Shown here in pieces: positions 1-6,547 of a stretch of 11,301 bases of DNA. The DNA comes from a bacterium (GTDB lineage Bacteria; Latescibacterota; UBA2968; UBA8231), in assembly GCA_027593305.1 (NCBI GenBank), contig JAQCJA010000111.1, positions 1 through 11,301 of the forward strand, written 5' to 3'. Each line of letters opens with the position of its first letter. The first letter of the stretch is position 1. The translations under genes were made by a program, and so were the position numbers. A model generated the notes under the pieces. That model searched no databases and was not told the origin of the DNA. It saw nothing but the letters and a program-made list of their open reading frames with translations.

Positions 1-154
1 CGTCCTGCTGCGGCATAGTGCGCTGCAGTTGCTGACGCACGCAGTGCTCGACAAACTCATCCACACTCGCGTACCCCGCCTGCACGGCATGGGCCTCGGC
101 CGTTTGATACAGCGCAGCTGGCAGCCGCACTCGATTGCCCTTCCACCAGGCCAT
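1..154 (-). CDS. Small ribbon-helix-helix-like protein (3' end beyond window)
   Basis: This reading frame is open from an ATG at 154 to the left edge, giving 51 codons without a stop; its end is not in the window. A strong AGGAGG lies 5 bases upstream of the ATG and is embedded in the stop codon region of the preceding phosphodiesterase gene, so the start is well supported and the gene is the fourth of the operon. The visible protein begins MAWWKGNRVRLPAALYQTAE, then a helix-rich stretch with the core GYASVDEFVEHCVRQQL. A short basic beta-like strand followed by two amphipathic helices resembles the ribbon-helix-helix (CopG/Arc-like) fold, which usually binds DNA as a dimer. That fold is inferred from pattern only. 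It could be an autoregulator of the operon or a small adaptor of the phosphodiesterase; the missing C-terminus prevents a firm call. Confidence 0.7.
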   Translation of the reverse strand, partial: MAWWKGNRVRLPAALYQTAEAHAVQAGYASVDEFVEHCVRQQLQRTMPQQD

Positions 155-159
155 GTGTG

Positions 160-165
160 CCTCCT
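160..165 (-). promoter_or_regulatory. Shine-Dalgarno site of the small RHH-like gene
   Basis: The minus strand reads AGGAGG, then five bases (CACAC), then the ATG at 154. Its first two bases are the last two of the TAG stop of the upstream phosphodiesterase gene (164-166). This ideal ribosome binding site is the main evidence that the short truncated frame at the left edge is a real gene, translated with or just after its neighbour. Confidence 0.75.
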
Positions 166-2131
166 ATCTCCAGATCGTCTGACCGGCGGCGCCGGGGGGC
201 GGCGCCACACCGTAGTGCGCGAGAATGCTGACGGGAATGTCCCACAAAGCCGGCGCGGGTGCCGTGAAGCGCCTCGAGGCAATGAGCACGCCGGGCACCG
301 CCGCCGCCGCCATGCAGTGGTCGCCACTCCAGGCCGACAGGTTGTCGCTGAGCCATTCCGGATCGATGCGCCCCACAGCGGAGTTGCCGGAAGATCGATA
401 GCCGCGAGCGTAACCGATAAGCAGGTCCGGTGTCAGCTGCGGCACGACTCCAGCTCCGGTCAGCTCGTACGTCTGCTGGACAACCGACGCCCCATTCTGC
501 GGATCCAGGGCCCGCTCGAGAGCGGCCGCCACATCGTGGCGCACCTGGGCAACCTGCGCAGGCCGGACGCTGCCCTGCGCCTCACGGCCCTGCAGATTCA
601 CGTATACCGCGTTCAGTCCCAGTGCATAGGCCCGCGTTGCGGACCAGTCGATGTCCGCTGTGCCCAGCAGATCCGCCGTTGCCGCTGCCCCCTGCCTCAG
701 CACGAGAAAGCCCTGCTCCACCAACCAGCGGTTCAGATTCACCGACCGGGCGTACGGGGCAAATCCGTGGTCGGACAACCCCAGCACGTCTGCCGGTGGG
801 ACGCCGTCCCGTTGCAGACCGGTCAGGGCCCGACCGAGCAATCGATCCATGCGTACGTAGTGATCGTCGATGGCCAGAGCGAAGGGCTGCAGGTCGGCGT
901 GATAGCCCGGATGCGTCGGGTCCGTGGCGCGCCAGAGCATGTGACTGACCTGATCCAGGCTGTGCACATAGAAGAACAGCAGCCCCGCATCGAACTCAGC
1001 AAGCTCCACATCGAGGTGCCGTTCACGCTCGGCCAGGGTGATCTCGACCTGCGCCAGAAACTCCGCTTCGGTGAACACCGCCGACTCCAGCGCCTTCGTA
1101 TCCGCCGGCATCCCCTGAGTGTAGTAAAGTTCTTCCGCCGCCAGTTCCGCCGCCGCCTCGGCAGGTACCGAAATCGGCATCATGGGTTGGCGCGGGTTCA
1201 GGTTCAACGGCGTCTGGTACAACCACAATGGCGTCGTGCCGCGCAGATAGAAACGCGTGATGGCAGCGACACGGCCAAGGCCGCCCGGCCGCCGGCCAAA
1301 GTCCAGTTCGAGCCAGGGGCTCCACTCCCCGGCCTTGAGGATGACATCCGTGCCAGGCAGCGACAGGTGCACGGCGTCGGTGTTGCGATCCACGAACAAT
1401 CGCACCTCGATCTGGCGGCTGTCGCCGTCGAGGCTCGGTCCTTCGATCAGCATGGGCGCCGCGCCGTTCAGCATGTGGATGGCGGCGACACGCCCCCCGG
1501 GCACTTCGAGGCGGCCGCCGGGCACAAGCACATCACCGCCGCCATCGACGCCTGCCGGGACCTGATAGTCGCCGTCCGTAAACAGCGTGAAGGAGCCGTA
1601 GGTTCCGAGAAGATCCGGAGTGCCCATGCCGGCAAAAGCGCGCAACGAACAGCGGCAGGTCCAGTCCACACCCGCCGGTTCCGGGGAGGGTGGAAAGTTG
1701 GCCGGGACACGAAAGATGGTCGCCGGGATCCCGGCCTGCAGCAGCAGGTCCCAGAACGGCGTCCCCTCCCGGTGCAGTTCCATCTCAACGTCGGCACCGA
1801 CACTGCTGGTGGACAGAAACAGGCGCAGATCCTGCGCGTCACGATGCACGAAGTCGAAGATGCCGTGGCCCTCGGGCAGCAGCCCGGTGATGAAACTCGA
1901 CCAGGCGACGGGTGACTGGGGCGGCATGGTGGTTTCCAGAGGCGTCATTCTGCCGCGTTGGGCAAGGGCAGCGAAATTCGGCATACGTCCCGCATCGATC
2001 AGCCGCTGCAGGATGCCGGGATCCATACCGTCGATTCCGAGAACGAACAGACGCGGTGCCGGGGCTCTGCCGCAGGAGACGGCCAGGAGTATGGCCCAGA
2101 GAGCCAGACCAAGCGCCCGGCACCGTCTCAC
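164..2131 (-). CDS. Alkaline-phosphatase-superfamily phosphodiesterase, predicted lipoprotein
   Basis: Predicted metal-dependent phosphohydrolase or phosphotransferase of the type I phosphodiesterase/nucleotide pyrophosphatase family (alkaline phosphatase superfamily), 655 residues. Visible family landmarks: VLGIDGMD with metal ligand Asp34; PPQSPVAWSSF with Ser73 at the nucleophile position; SLDQVSHML with Asp393 and His397; LGLSDHGF with Asp454 and His455; WSGDHC with His605. All six expected metal-site and nucleophile positions are filled, so it should be active. The N-terminus is a lipoprotein signal (hydrophobic to about residue 18, then AVSC, Cys20 as lipid anchor); the residue after Cys is Gly, so outer-membrane sorting is likely. 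The GTG start overlaps the upstream stop as GTGA, with AAGGGG 7 bases before it. It is a tandem paralogue of the next gene upstream (for example DIDWSATRAYALGL against DVDWSRTRAYALGL). About ten extra residues near 154-164 (around WTCRCS) are absent from the paralogue. The substrate is unknown. Confidence 0.9.
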   Translation of the reverse strand: MRRCRALGLALWAILLAVSCGRAPAPRLFVLGIDGMDPGILQRLIDAGRMPNFAALAQRGRMTPLETTMPPQSPVAWSSFITGLLPEGHGIFDFVHRDAQDLRLFLSTSSVGADVEMELHREGTPFWDLLLQAGIPATIFRVPANFPPSPEPAGVDWTCRCSLRAFAGMGTPDLLGTYGSFTLFTDGDYQVPAGVDGGGDVLVPGGRLEVPGGRVAAIHMLNGAAPMLIEGPSLDGDSRQIEVRLFVDRNTDAVHLSLPGTDVILKAGEWSPWLELDFGRRPGGLGRVAAITRFYLRGTTPLWLYQTPLNLNPRQPMMPISVPAEAAAELAAEELYYTQGMPADTKALESAVFTEAEFLAQVEITLAERERHLDVELAEFDAGLLFFYVHSLDQVSHMLWRATDPTHPGYHADLQPFALAIDDHYVRMDRLLGRALTGLQRDGVPPADVLGLSDHGFAPYARSVNLNRWLVEQGFLVLRQGAAATADLLGTADIDWSATRAYALGLNAVYVNLQGREAQGSVRPAQVAQVRHDVAAALERALDPQNGASVVQQTYELTGAGVVPQLTPDLLIGYARGYRSSGNSAVGRIDPEWLSDNLSAWSGDHCMAAAAVPGVLIASRRFTAPAPALWDIPVSILAHYGVAPPPGAAGQTIWR

Positions 2132-4206
2132 AGGCTCACCCCTTCGGCGAGATCGCGACCCTGCATGTAGGCCGGTGCATCGACACCGAGCAGCGACAGG
2201 ATGGTGACAGGCACGTCCGTGAGACCTGGATCGGGCACGCCCAGAGCGATATTGCTGAACAACACACCGGGAACCAGTGATGGGTCGACACAGTGATCAC
2301 CACTCCAGCGCCGATCGTTGTCGACAAACACGTCCGCCGCCGTCTCACCCCGAGCCGTTGTCCACGATACGCGGTACCCTGCAGCGTAGCCGACGAGCAC
2401 ATCCGGGCCTTCCGCCGCATAGGGACCCCTGTAGTACGACGCCGTGTCGTATGCCCTTTGCACGGCAACGGTGGCGTTCCTGGTGTCGACCAGGCCCGTG
2501 AGTGCCTCGACCAGTTCCAGCTTCAGCGCTTCGTATTCTGCGCCAGGTGCAACGATCCCCTGCCCTTCGCGGCCGCGCAGATTGATATACAGGCCGCTGA
2601 GACCCAGCGCGTAGGCCCGGGTGCGTGACCAATCGACGTCGGCCATCCATGGGCGACCCGTGACCCCTTCGTTGAGCGTGAGATACCCCCTGTCACACAA
2701 CCAGGCATTGAGATCGACACCACGGCGAAACGAGCAGAAGCCGTGATCGGAGAGCACGAGCAGGACATCGTCCTCATGTAATTGCTCCGACACGCGACCC
2801 ACCGTGTCATCGGCTCGCTGATAGGCCGCGTCGATCGCCTGCGGGTGCATGCTGGCCGCCATGCGGTTTGCCGGATGATCGGCCTCTCGTGTCCGGTAGA
2901 ACATGTGCTGCACTCGATCCGAACCATCAAAGACGCAGGCCACAACACCATCCCGGCTTCGTTGCAGTGACTCCAGCAACATGGCTTCCCGTTCGCAGTG
3001 CAGCGACTCGACCTGGGCGAGAAAGGCTGCTTCGTCGATGACACCCGTGTTGAGAGCGTCTGTGTCTTCCACCAGACCCACCGTGGCGAAGGGGCCGATC
3101 TGACGCGCCAGATACTCGGCGAATGGAACCGGGTGTGACACCGGCATCACCGGCCGCAGCGGATCGATCTGCAGGGCCGTGACGTAGAGCGACGGCGGAT
3201 CTGCACACAGCAGGCGCATGCGACAGATGCCATGCACCTGCCGACGGCCGCTGCCAAAGGTGACGGGCAGCCACGCCGAGTCTGCCTCCAGAGCCAGATC
3301 AAAGGTGCTCGCGCCGACGTCGATCCGTGCGCCGGCGTCCTTCGGTACGACGGTGACAGACACGCTCAGCGTTTGCTCGGAGTGCTCTGGATCCGCCGGC
3401 CCGGGCAGACGGCCGACAAAGCCGACGTCCTGTGCTTCGAGCCGGACTTGCAGGGGACCGCTGGTTTCAACCGGCGGGGTCACCGCCGTCATCAGCGTGC
3501 CCTCGCCCTGGGTGCCGCGCAGGTCCGGCGTCGACATCCCCGACAGCAGCAGGCCGCGGAACGGCTCCGGCGGCCAGGTGATCGGTACGCGAAGAATGAT
3601 GCTGAACACCCGGTGGTCGGCCAGCACTTCCCAGAATGGCCGGCTGCGGCGTTTGCTGCGCAGCACGGGAGCCGTGCGCCGGAAACGACGCCGGCGACCG
3701 GGCAGAATCTCCGCCGACGCCAGCACCGGCTGGTAGGTCTGCGGGTCGCGTGCGATGAAGTCGAAAATCGCGTGCCCCGAGGGATCCACACCTGTGGCGA
3801 AGGAGGGCCAGGCGGCAGGCGTGATCGCCGGCAGCACCGTGCGCAGATCATGGTGACTGCCTTGTTGAGCCAGCCTTTGCAGGTTGGGCAGTTGGCCCGC
3901 AGCCAGCAACTTCCGGGTGATGCCCGCATCCAGACCATCGAAGCCCAACACCACAACGCGGCGGGTCCGAGCCCGGCGCCGGCGGGAACGATCCCGCAGG
4001 AAGTGGCAGGCGAAACGGAAGGGGAACAACAGCGCCGCGATCAAGGCCAGACCGAACAGGGCAATGCCCCACATGCCGCCGGCGATGGCGAGCCCCGCAC
4101 CGGGGCCAACGTAGGCCTCCACGGCATCGCCGGACATCAACCCGAGGGCTGCGGCGACGATCAGGGGCGGCGGCAGGCGCCCCGCGTGGGACGAAAGACA
4201 ACTCAC
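2128..4206 (-). CDS. Alkaline-phosphatase-superfamily phosphodiesterase with N-terminal membrane anchor
   Basis: Second type I phosphodiesterase/nucleotide pyrophosphatase-family protein, 692 residues from the GTG at 4206. The frame is open upstream to an ATG at 4317, but that would overlap the previous gene by more than 100 bases; the GTG makes a compact GTGA overlap with its stop, as at this gene's own end, so I prefer it. Its Shine-Dalgarno is weak, consistent with coupled translation. Layout: a hydrophobic stretch (about residues 12-25), YVGPGAG, a long hydrophobic helix (about 37-63), then an Arg-rich run (RDRSRRRRARTRR), then the catalytic domain. Landmarks are VLGFDGLD (Asp90), ITPAAW with Thr129 as nucleophile, FDGSDRVQH (Asp430, His434), VLSDHGF (Asp487, His488) and WSGDHC (His638). 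The nucleophile is Thr here but Ser in the downstream paralogue. The Arg cluster suggests that the catalytic domain faces the cytoplasm. The substrate is unknown. Confidence 0.88.
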   Translation of the reverse strand: MSCLSSHAGRLPPPLIVAAALGLMSGDAVEAYVGPGAGLAIAGGMWGIALFGLALIAALLFPFRFACHFLRDRSRRRRARTRRVVVLGFDGLDAGITRKLLAAGQLPNLQRLAQQGSHHDLRTVLPAITPAAWPSFATGVDPSGHAIFDFIARDPQTYQPVLASAEILPGRRRRFRRTAPVLRSKRRSRPFWEVLADHRVFSIILRVPITWPPEPFRGLLLSGMSTPDLRGTQGEGTLMTAVTPPVETSGPLQVRLEAQDVGFVGRLPGPADPEHSEQTLSVSVTVVPKDAGARIDVGASTFDLALEADSAWLPVTFGSGRRQVHGICRMRLLCADPPSLYVTALQIDPLRPVMPVSHPVPFAEYLARQIGPFATVGLVEDTDALNTGVIDEAAFLAQVESLHCEREAMLLESLQRSRDGVVACVFDGSDRVQHMFYRTREADHPANRMAASMHPQAIDAAYQRADDTVGRVSEQLHEDDVLLVLSDHGFCSFRRGVDLNAWLCDRGYLTLNEGVTGRPWMADVDWSRTRAYALGLSGLYINLRGREGQGIVAPGAEYEALKLELVEALTGLVDTRNATVAVQRAYDTASYYRGPYAAEGPDVLVGYAAGYRVSWTTARGETAADVFVDNDRRWSGDHCVDPSLVPGVLFSNIALGVPDPGLTDVPVTILSLLGVDAPAYMQGRDLAEGVSL

Positions 4207-5435
4207 TGCCAGCCGCGCACCATGTAACACTGCAGCACGCCGGATTCGTCGGAATTGAAGAATCCCGTGCGCCCGTCGGGTGACAGAAACGGATGGATAT
4301 GGGTGCCCTTGGCCCACGACGAACCGGGATTCAACAGGTAGGTCCAGTCGTCGATGGGCGCCGTTTCATCTGCAGGCAGGGATCCGAGCCAGAGTGCACC
4401 GCCACCATCCTGCGGGCCGCTGTCGGTGATCAGGCGGTCGCCGGCAGCATCGGTGGCAAAATGGAAGAAGTCGGGCTGTGGATGGCTGCGGGACAGATCG
4501 TTGCGCACGCCGCCCGGCGTCTGCAATCCTTCGTGCCCGACGTGGGCCACGGCGCGTGCTTCGATCAGTTCGGCACAGCGGGGCTCGCGCTTGCCCGTAC
4601 TTGTGAGGGCCCGTTCGCTGGTCCCGATCCAGCATTGATGCCCCTGGCAGAACTCGTTGCCATCCCGCCCCCAGGGCAGATCCCGCAGGTTGCTGCCGTC
4701 ATCGGCGATCACGTGAATATCGGCGCCATGGCCCCCGGTGAGGCGGGTGAACTGGCCGGATGCGTCACATTCGTTACCGTGGTTCTCCTGCACCAGCAGA
4801 TCCCGTATCGCCGCCGGATCCTTCGAGCGGCTGTACTGTGGGTGGACGTTGCACCAGGAGGCCCCCTGCAGAATCAGCTCGACGTGACCTGTGCCCAGAT
4901 CGAAGACCAGCAACCCCCAGGGCGCGTTCTGCTGGCTGCCATCCCCGAGAAACCCGGAGAGCGCCAGCCTGGTGCCGTCCGCTGAGATCGTTGACAGGGG
5001 ATAGGGCCGCGAGAATGGACCGGGCGCACCGGGCAGGACCGTGTCGATGACGGCGACATCCTCACGGTGCGTGCCATCCAAGCGCACACGCCGCAGCGTC
5101 AGTCGCCCTCCCGTGCCGGGCTCGGTGGCGTTAACGAAGTAGTAGAGCAGATCACCCGCCGGGGTGATGGATGGTGCCGTCGCCCCCAGTTCGGTGGTGA
5201 TCGGTGTCAGTGCGCCACCGGCCTCCAGATCGCAGAGCAGATAGCGATGCTCGGGATCCTTTGGGTCGGAGCCGTGGGGGTGCGCTGAGCGGTGTACGAC
5301 CAGGCGCCGCGAGTCGGGCGTGAAGATCTGTGCCTCCATATAGATATGGGAGGAGGGCAGATCCTCCGTCGTCAGTTGGAACACCTCGAGCCCCTTGGGA
5401 CTGTCTGTGTGCAGCAGATCCGCTCGCTCACGCAT
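4203..5435 (-). CDS. TolB/oligogalacturonate-lyase-like beta-propeller protein
   Basis: First gene of the leftward operon, 410 residues. The start is the ATG at 5435, preceded at 5 bases by AGGGGAGG; the longer frame to 5552 would run through the divergent control region. Propeller-type repeats with a hydrophobic strand after a P/A-DG turn recur at about residues 34-51 (AQIFTPDSRRLVVHRS), 88-101, 148-162, 326-339 (FATDAAGDRLITDS) and 381-399 (HPFLSPDGRTGFFNSDESG). Blocks such as HPQYSRSKDP (198-207), GHQCWIG (265-271) and THIHPFLSPDG resemble the oligogalacturonate lyase family (Pectate_lyase22), which cleaves unsaturated oligogalacturonides by metal-dependent beta-elimination. No signal peptide is visible, so it is probably cytoplasmic, as known oligogalacturonate lyases are. 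The HxH pair (His379, His381) could bind metal. The assignment is to fold and family resemblance; lyase activity on pectin fragments is not established, and a non-enzymatic propeller remains possible. Confidence 0.78.
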   Translation of the reverse strand: MRERADLLHTDSPKGLEVFQLTTEDLPSSHIYMEAQIFTPDSRRLVVHRSAHPHGSDPKDPEHRYLLCDLEAGGALTPITTELGATAPSITPAGDLLYYFVNATEPGTGGRLTLRRVRLDGTHREDVAVIDTVLPGAPGPFSRPYPLSTISADGTRLALSGFLGDGSQQNAPWGLLVFDLGTGHVELILQGASWCNVHPQYSRSKDPAAIRDLLVQENHGNECDASGQFTRLTGGHGADIHVIADDGSNLRDLPWGRDGNEFCQGHQCWIGTSERALTSTGKREPRCAELIEARAVAHVGHEGLQTPGGVRNDLSRSHPQPDFFHFATDAAGDRLITDSGPQDGGGALWLGSLPADETAPIDDWTYLLNPGSSWAKGTHIHPFLSPDGRTGFFNSDESGVLQCYMVRGWQ

Positions 5436-5440
5436 TTGCA

Positions 5441-5448
5441 CCTCCCCT
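5441..5448 (-). promoter_or_regulatory. Shine-Dalgarno site deciding the propeller gene start
   Basis: The minus strand reads AGGGGAGG, five bases, then ATG at 5435. It is the only good ribosome binding site near the 5' end of this frame. It places the start 39 codons inside the longest open frame and leaves a clean intergenic region facing the divergent operon. Confidence 0.75.
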
Positions 5449-5488
5449 GATTGGTTGCGATCCAAACTGGTACGCCGATCCCCCCACC

Positions 5489-5503
5489 GCAACCGGCGGT
5501 TGC
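5489..5503. promoter_or_regulatory. Candidate operator: 15-base perfect inverted repeat
   Basis: GCAACCG and CGGTTGC are exact reverse complements separated by one G. The element lies 53 bases upstream of the leftward ATG and 66 bases upstream of the rightward GTG, where a regulator of both operons would bind. The arms recall GC-centred operators of LacI-type sugar regulators, but the odd central base departs from the usual even-centred form, so no family is assigned. It could instead act as a 5'-leader hairpin in one of the transcripts. Confidence 0.5.
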
Positions 5504-5549
5504 CCGGCAACATGCCGTTCTCCAAGTTGTTCTCGTGACAATCATGCCA

Positions 5550-5569
5550 CACGATCGTGAGGAATTCCT
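5550..5569. promoter_or_regulatory. Two abutting 10-base palindromes covering the ribosome binding site
   Basis: CACGATCGTG (5550-5559) and AGGAATTCCT (5560-5569) are each perfect palindromes. They lie back to back and end directly before the GTG start at 5570. The second contains the AGGA part of the Shine-Dalgarno (GAGGA, 5559-5563, 6 bases from the start). A protein bound here would block the start region of the dehydrogenase operon. Neither palindrome has a loop, so simple RNA hairpins are unlikely. Function is inferred only from symmetry and position. Confidence 0.4.
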
Positions 5570-6547
5570 GTGAAAGCCCCAGCCATCATCTTCAGCGCTC
5601 CCGGGCAGGTTGGGATCCAAGACATCGCCATGCCGGACCCGGGACCGGGTGAAGTGCAGATCCGCACCCGGTTTTCCAGCATCAGCTCCGGCACGGAAGG
5701 CTGGGCCCTGCACAACCGATTCACCTGGGCGCCGACGATCTACCCCTGCGTGCCGGGCTATCAACGGGTTGGCACAGTCAGCGCCCTCGGTGCCGATGTA
5801 GTGGGCCTGCAGGAGGGCGACACCGTCATGGCCACATCGGGGTGCTGGAAGACCACGCCGGTAGCCTTCTGGGGCGCCCACGCCGCCGTCGGCAATACGG
5901 CGGTGGGCAATGTCTACCCACTGCCGGAGGCTGTGGACCCCGTCGATGCCGCCGCCATGGTGGTGATTCAGGTGGGCTACAACGCTGCCTACCGTGCCGC
6001 CCTGCAACCGGGAGACTGGGTCGTCGTCTATGGCGACGGTGTCATCGGCCAGTTCGGCGCGCAGGCGGCACGATCCCGCGGGGCGCGCACGATCCTCGTC
6101 GGGCATCGCGACGAACGCCTCGCCGCCGCCGCGCAACACAGCGCCGATCACGCCCTGCACGACGGCCCCGATACGGTCGAACAGATACGGGCACTCACAG
6201 GCGATACGCATGTGCCCGTCATCATCGACACGGTCCAGCAGCGGTCCTGTCAGGAATCGTACCTGCCGCTGCTGCGCCAGGGCAAAGGCCAGATCGTCTA
6301 CTCGGGGTTCTCGCCGGAAGAGCCCTGGGCGAGCATGACGGCTCTGCACAAGCTCGAACTGACGACACACTACATCCAGGGCATCCAGCGGGAGCGGATG
6401 GAGGCGACCCTCGCCCTGCTGGCGGAGCGGAAACTGGCCATGGCGCCCCTGGTGACGCACCGTGTCGCCATCGACCAGGCGCAGGCGATGTACCGCATGA
6501 TCGACGAGCGCTCCGAACCCTTTCTCGGGATCCTCTTCGAGTGGTAA
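5570..6547 (+). CDS. Medium-chain dehydrogenase/reductase, zinc ligands absent
   Basis: First gene of the rightward operon, 325 residues, GTG start with GAGGA 6 bases before it. The protein has the two-domain medium-chain dehydrogenase/reductase layout: a GroES-like catalytic domain (about residues 1-120 plus the C-terminus) and a Rossmann domain with the nucleotide-binding loop GDGVIG (155-160) in VVVYGDGVIGQFGAQAA. The basic HR pair (179-180) after the second strand of the Rossmann fold favours NADP(H), by inference. At the sites where zinc alcohol dehydrogenases carry Cys and GHE, this protein has SSGTE (39-43) and GYQ (63-65), and no four-cysteine structural-zinc loop is seen, so it is probably zinc-independent. 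The SSGTE/GYQ pattern resembles the subgroup often annotated as bacteriochlorophyllide dehydrogenase-like, but no photosynthesis gene is nearby, so that name is not adopted. Its end overlaps the next frame by 7 bases. The substrate is unknown. Confidence 0.88.
   Translation: MKAPAIIFSAPGQVGIQDIAMPDPGPGEVQIRTRFSSISSGTEGWALHNRFTWAPTIYPCVPGYQRVGTVSALGADVVGLQEGDTVMATSGCWKTTPVAFWGAHAAVGNTAVGNVYPLPEAVDPVDAAAMVVIQVGYNAAYRAALQPGDWVVVYGDGVIGQFGAQAARSRGARTILVGHRDERLAAAAQHSADHALHDGPDTVEQIRALTGDTHVPVIIDTVQQRSCQESYLPLLRQGKGQIVYSGFSPEEPWASMTALHKLELTTHYIQGIQRERMEATLALLAERKLAMAPLVTHRVAIDQAQAMYRMIDERSEPFLGILFEW

Larger units (their letters stand above)
5436..5569. promoter_or_regulatory. Divergent intergenic control region between two operons
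   Basis: These 134 bases separate the starts of the leftward propeller/phosphodiesterase operon and the rightward dehydrogenase operon, so promoters for both should lie here. I could not identify convincing -35/-10 pairs by eye: candidate TTG-containing boxes on the minus strand lack a good -10 partner. The region holds a 15-base inverted repeat (5489-5503), two abutting 10-base palindromes (5550-5569), both Shine-Dalgarno sites, and a direct repeat TCGTGA at 5533 and 5555, which is 22 bases or about two helical turns apart. The layout is that expected for a shared, locally controlled divergent promoter. Confidence 0.6.

Noticed and set aside
29..1915. Long plus-strand open frame of 628 codons
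   Set aside because: It lies wholly antisense to the lipoprotein phosphodiesterase, has a low-complexity Arg/His/Gln-rich product with no recognisable motif, and the minus-strand frame carries all family landmarks. It is a GC-rich shadow.
3232..4227. Plus-strand open frame of 331 codons
   Set aside because: It is antisense to the membrane-anchored phosphodiesterase and its product has no motifs or plausible start context. Long antisense frames are expected at this GC content.
4204..4317. ATG at 4317 as the start of the membrane-anchored phosphodiesterase
   Set aside because: It would overlap the propeller gene by 115 bases and add an Arg-rich leader without a Shine-Dalgarno, whereas the GTG at 4206 gives a compact junction and a normal hydrophobic N-terminus.
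5372..6460. Minus-strand open frame of 362 codons across the divergent region
   Set aside because: It is antisense to the MDR gene, whose Rossmann motif and Shine-Dalgarno are clear, and it would erase the intergenic control region.
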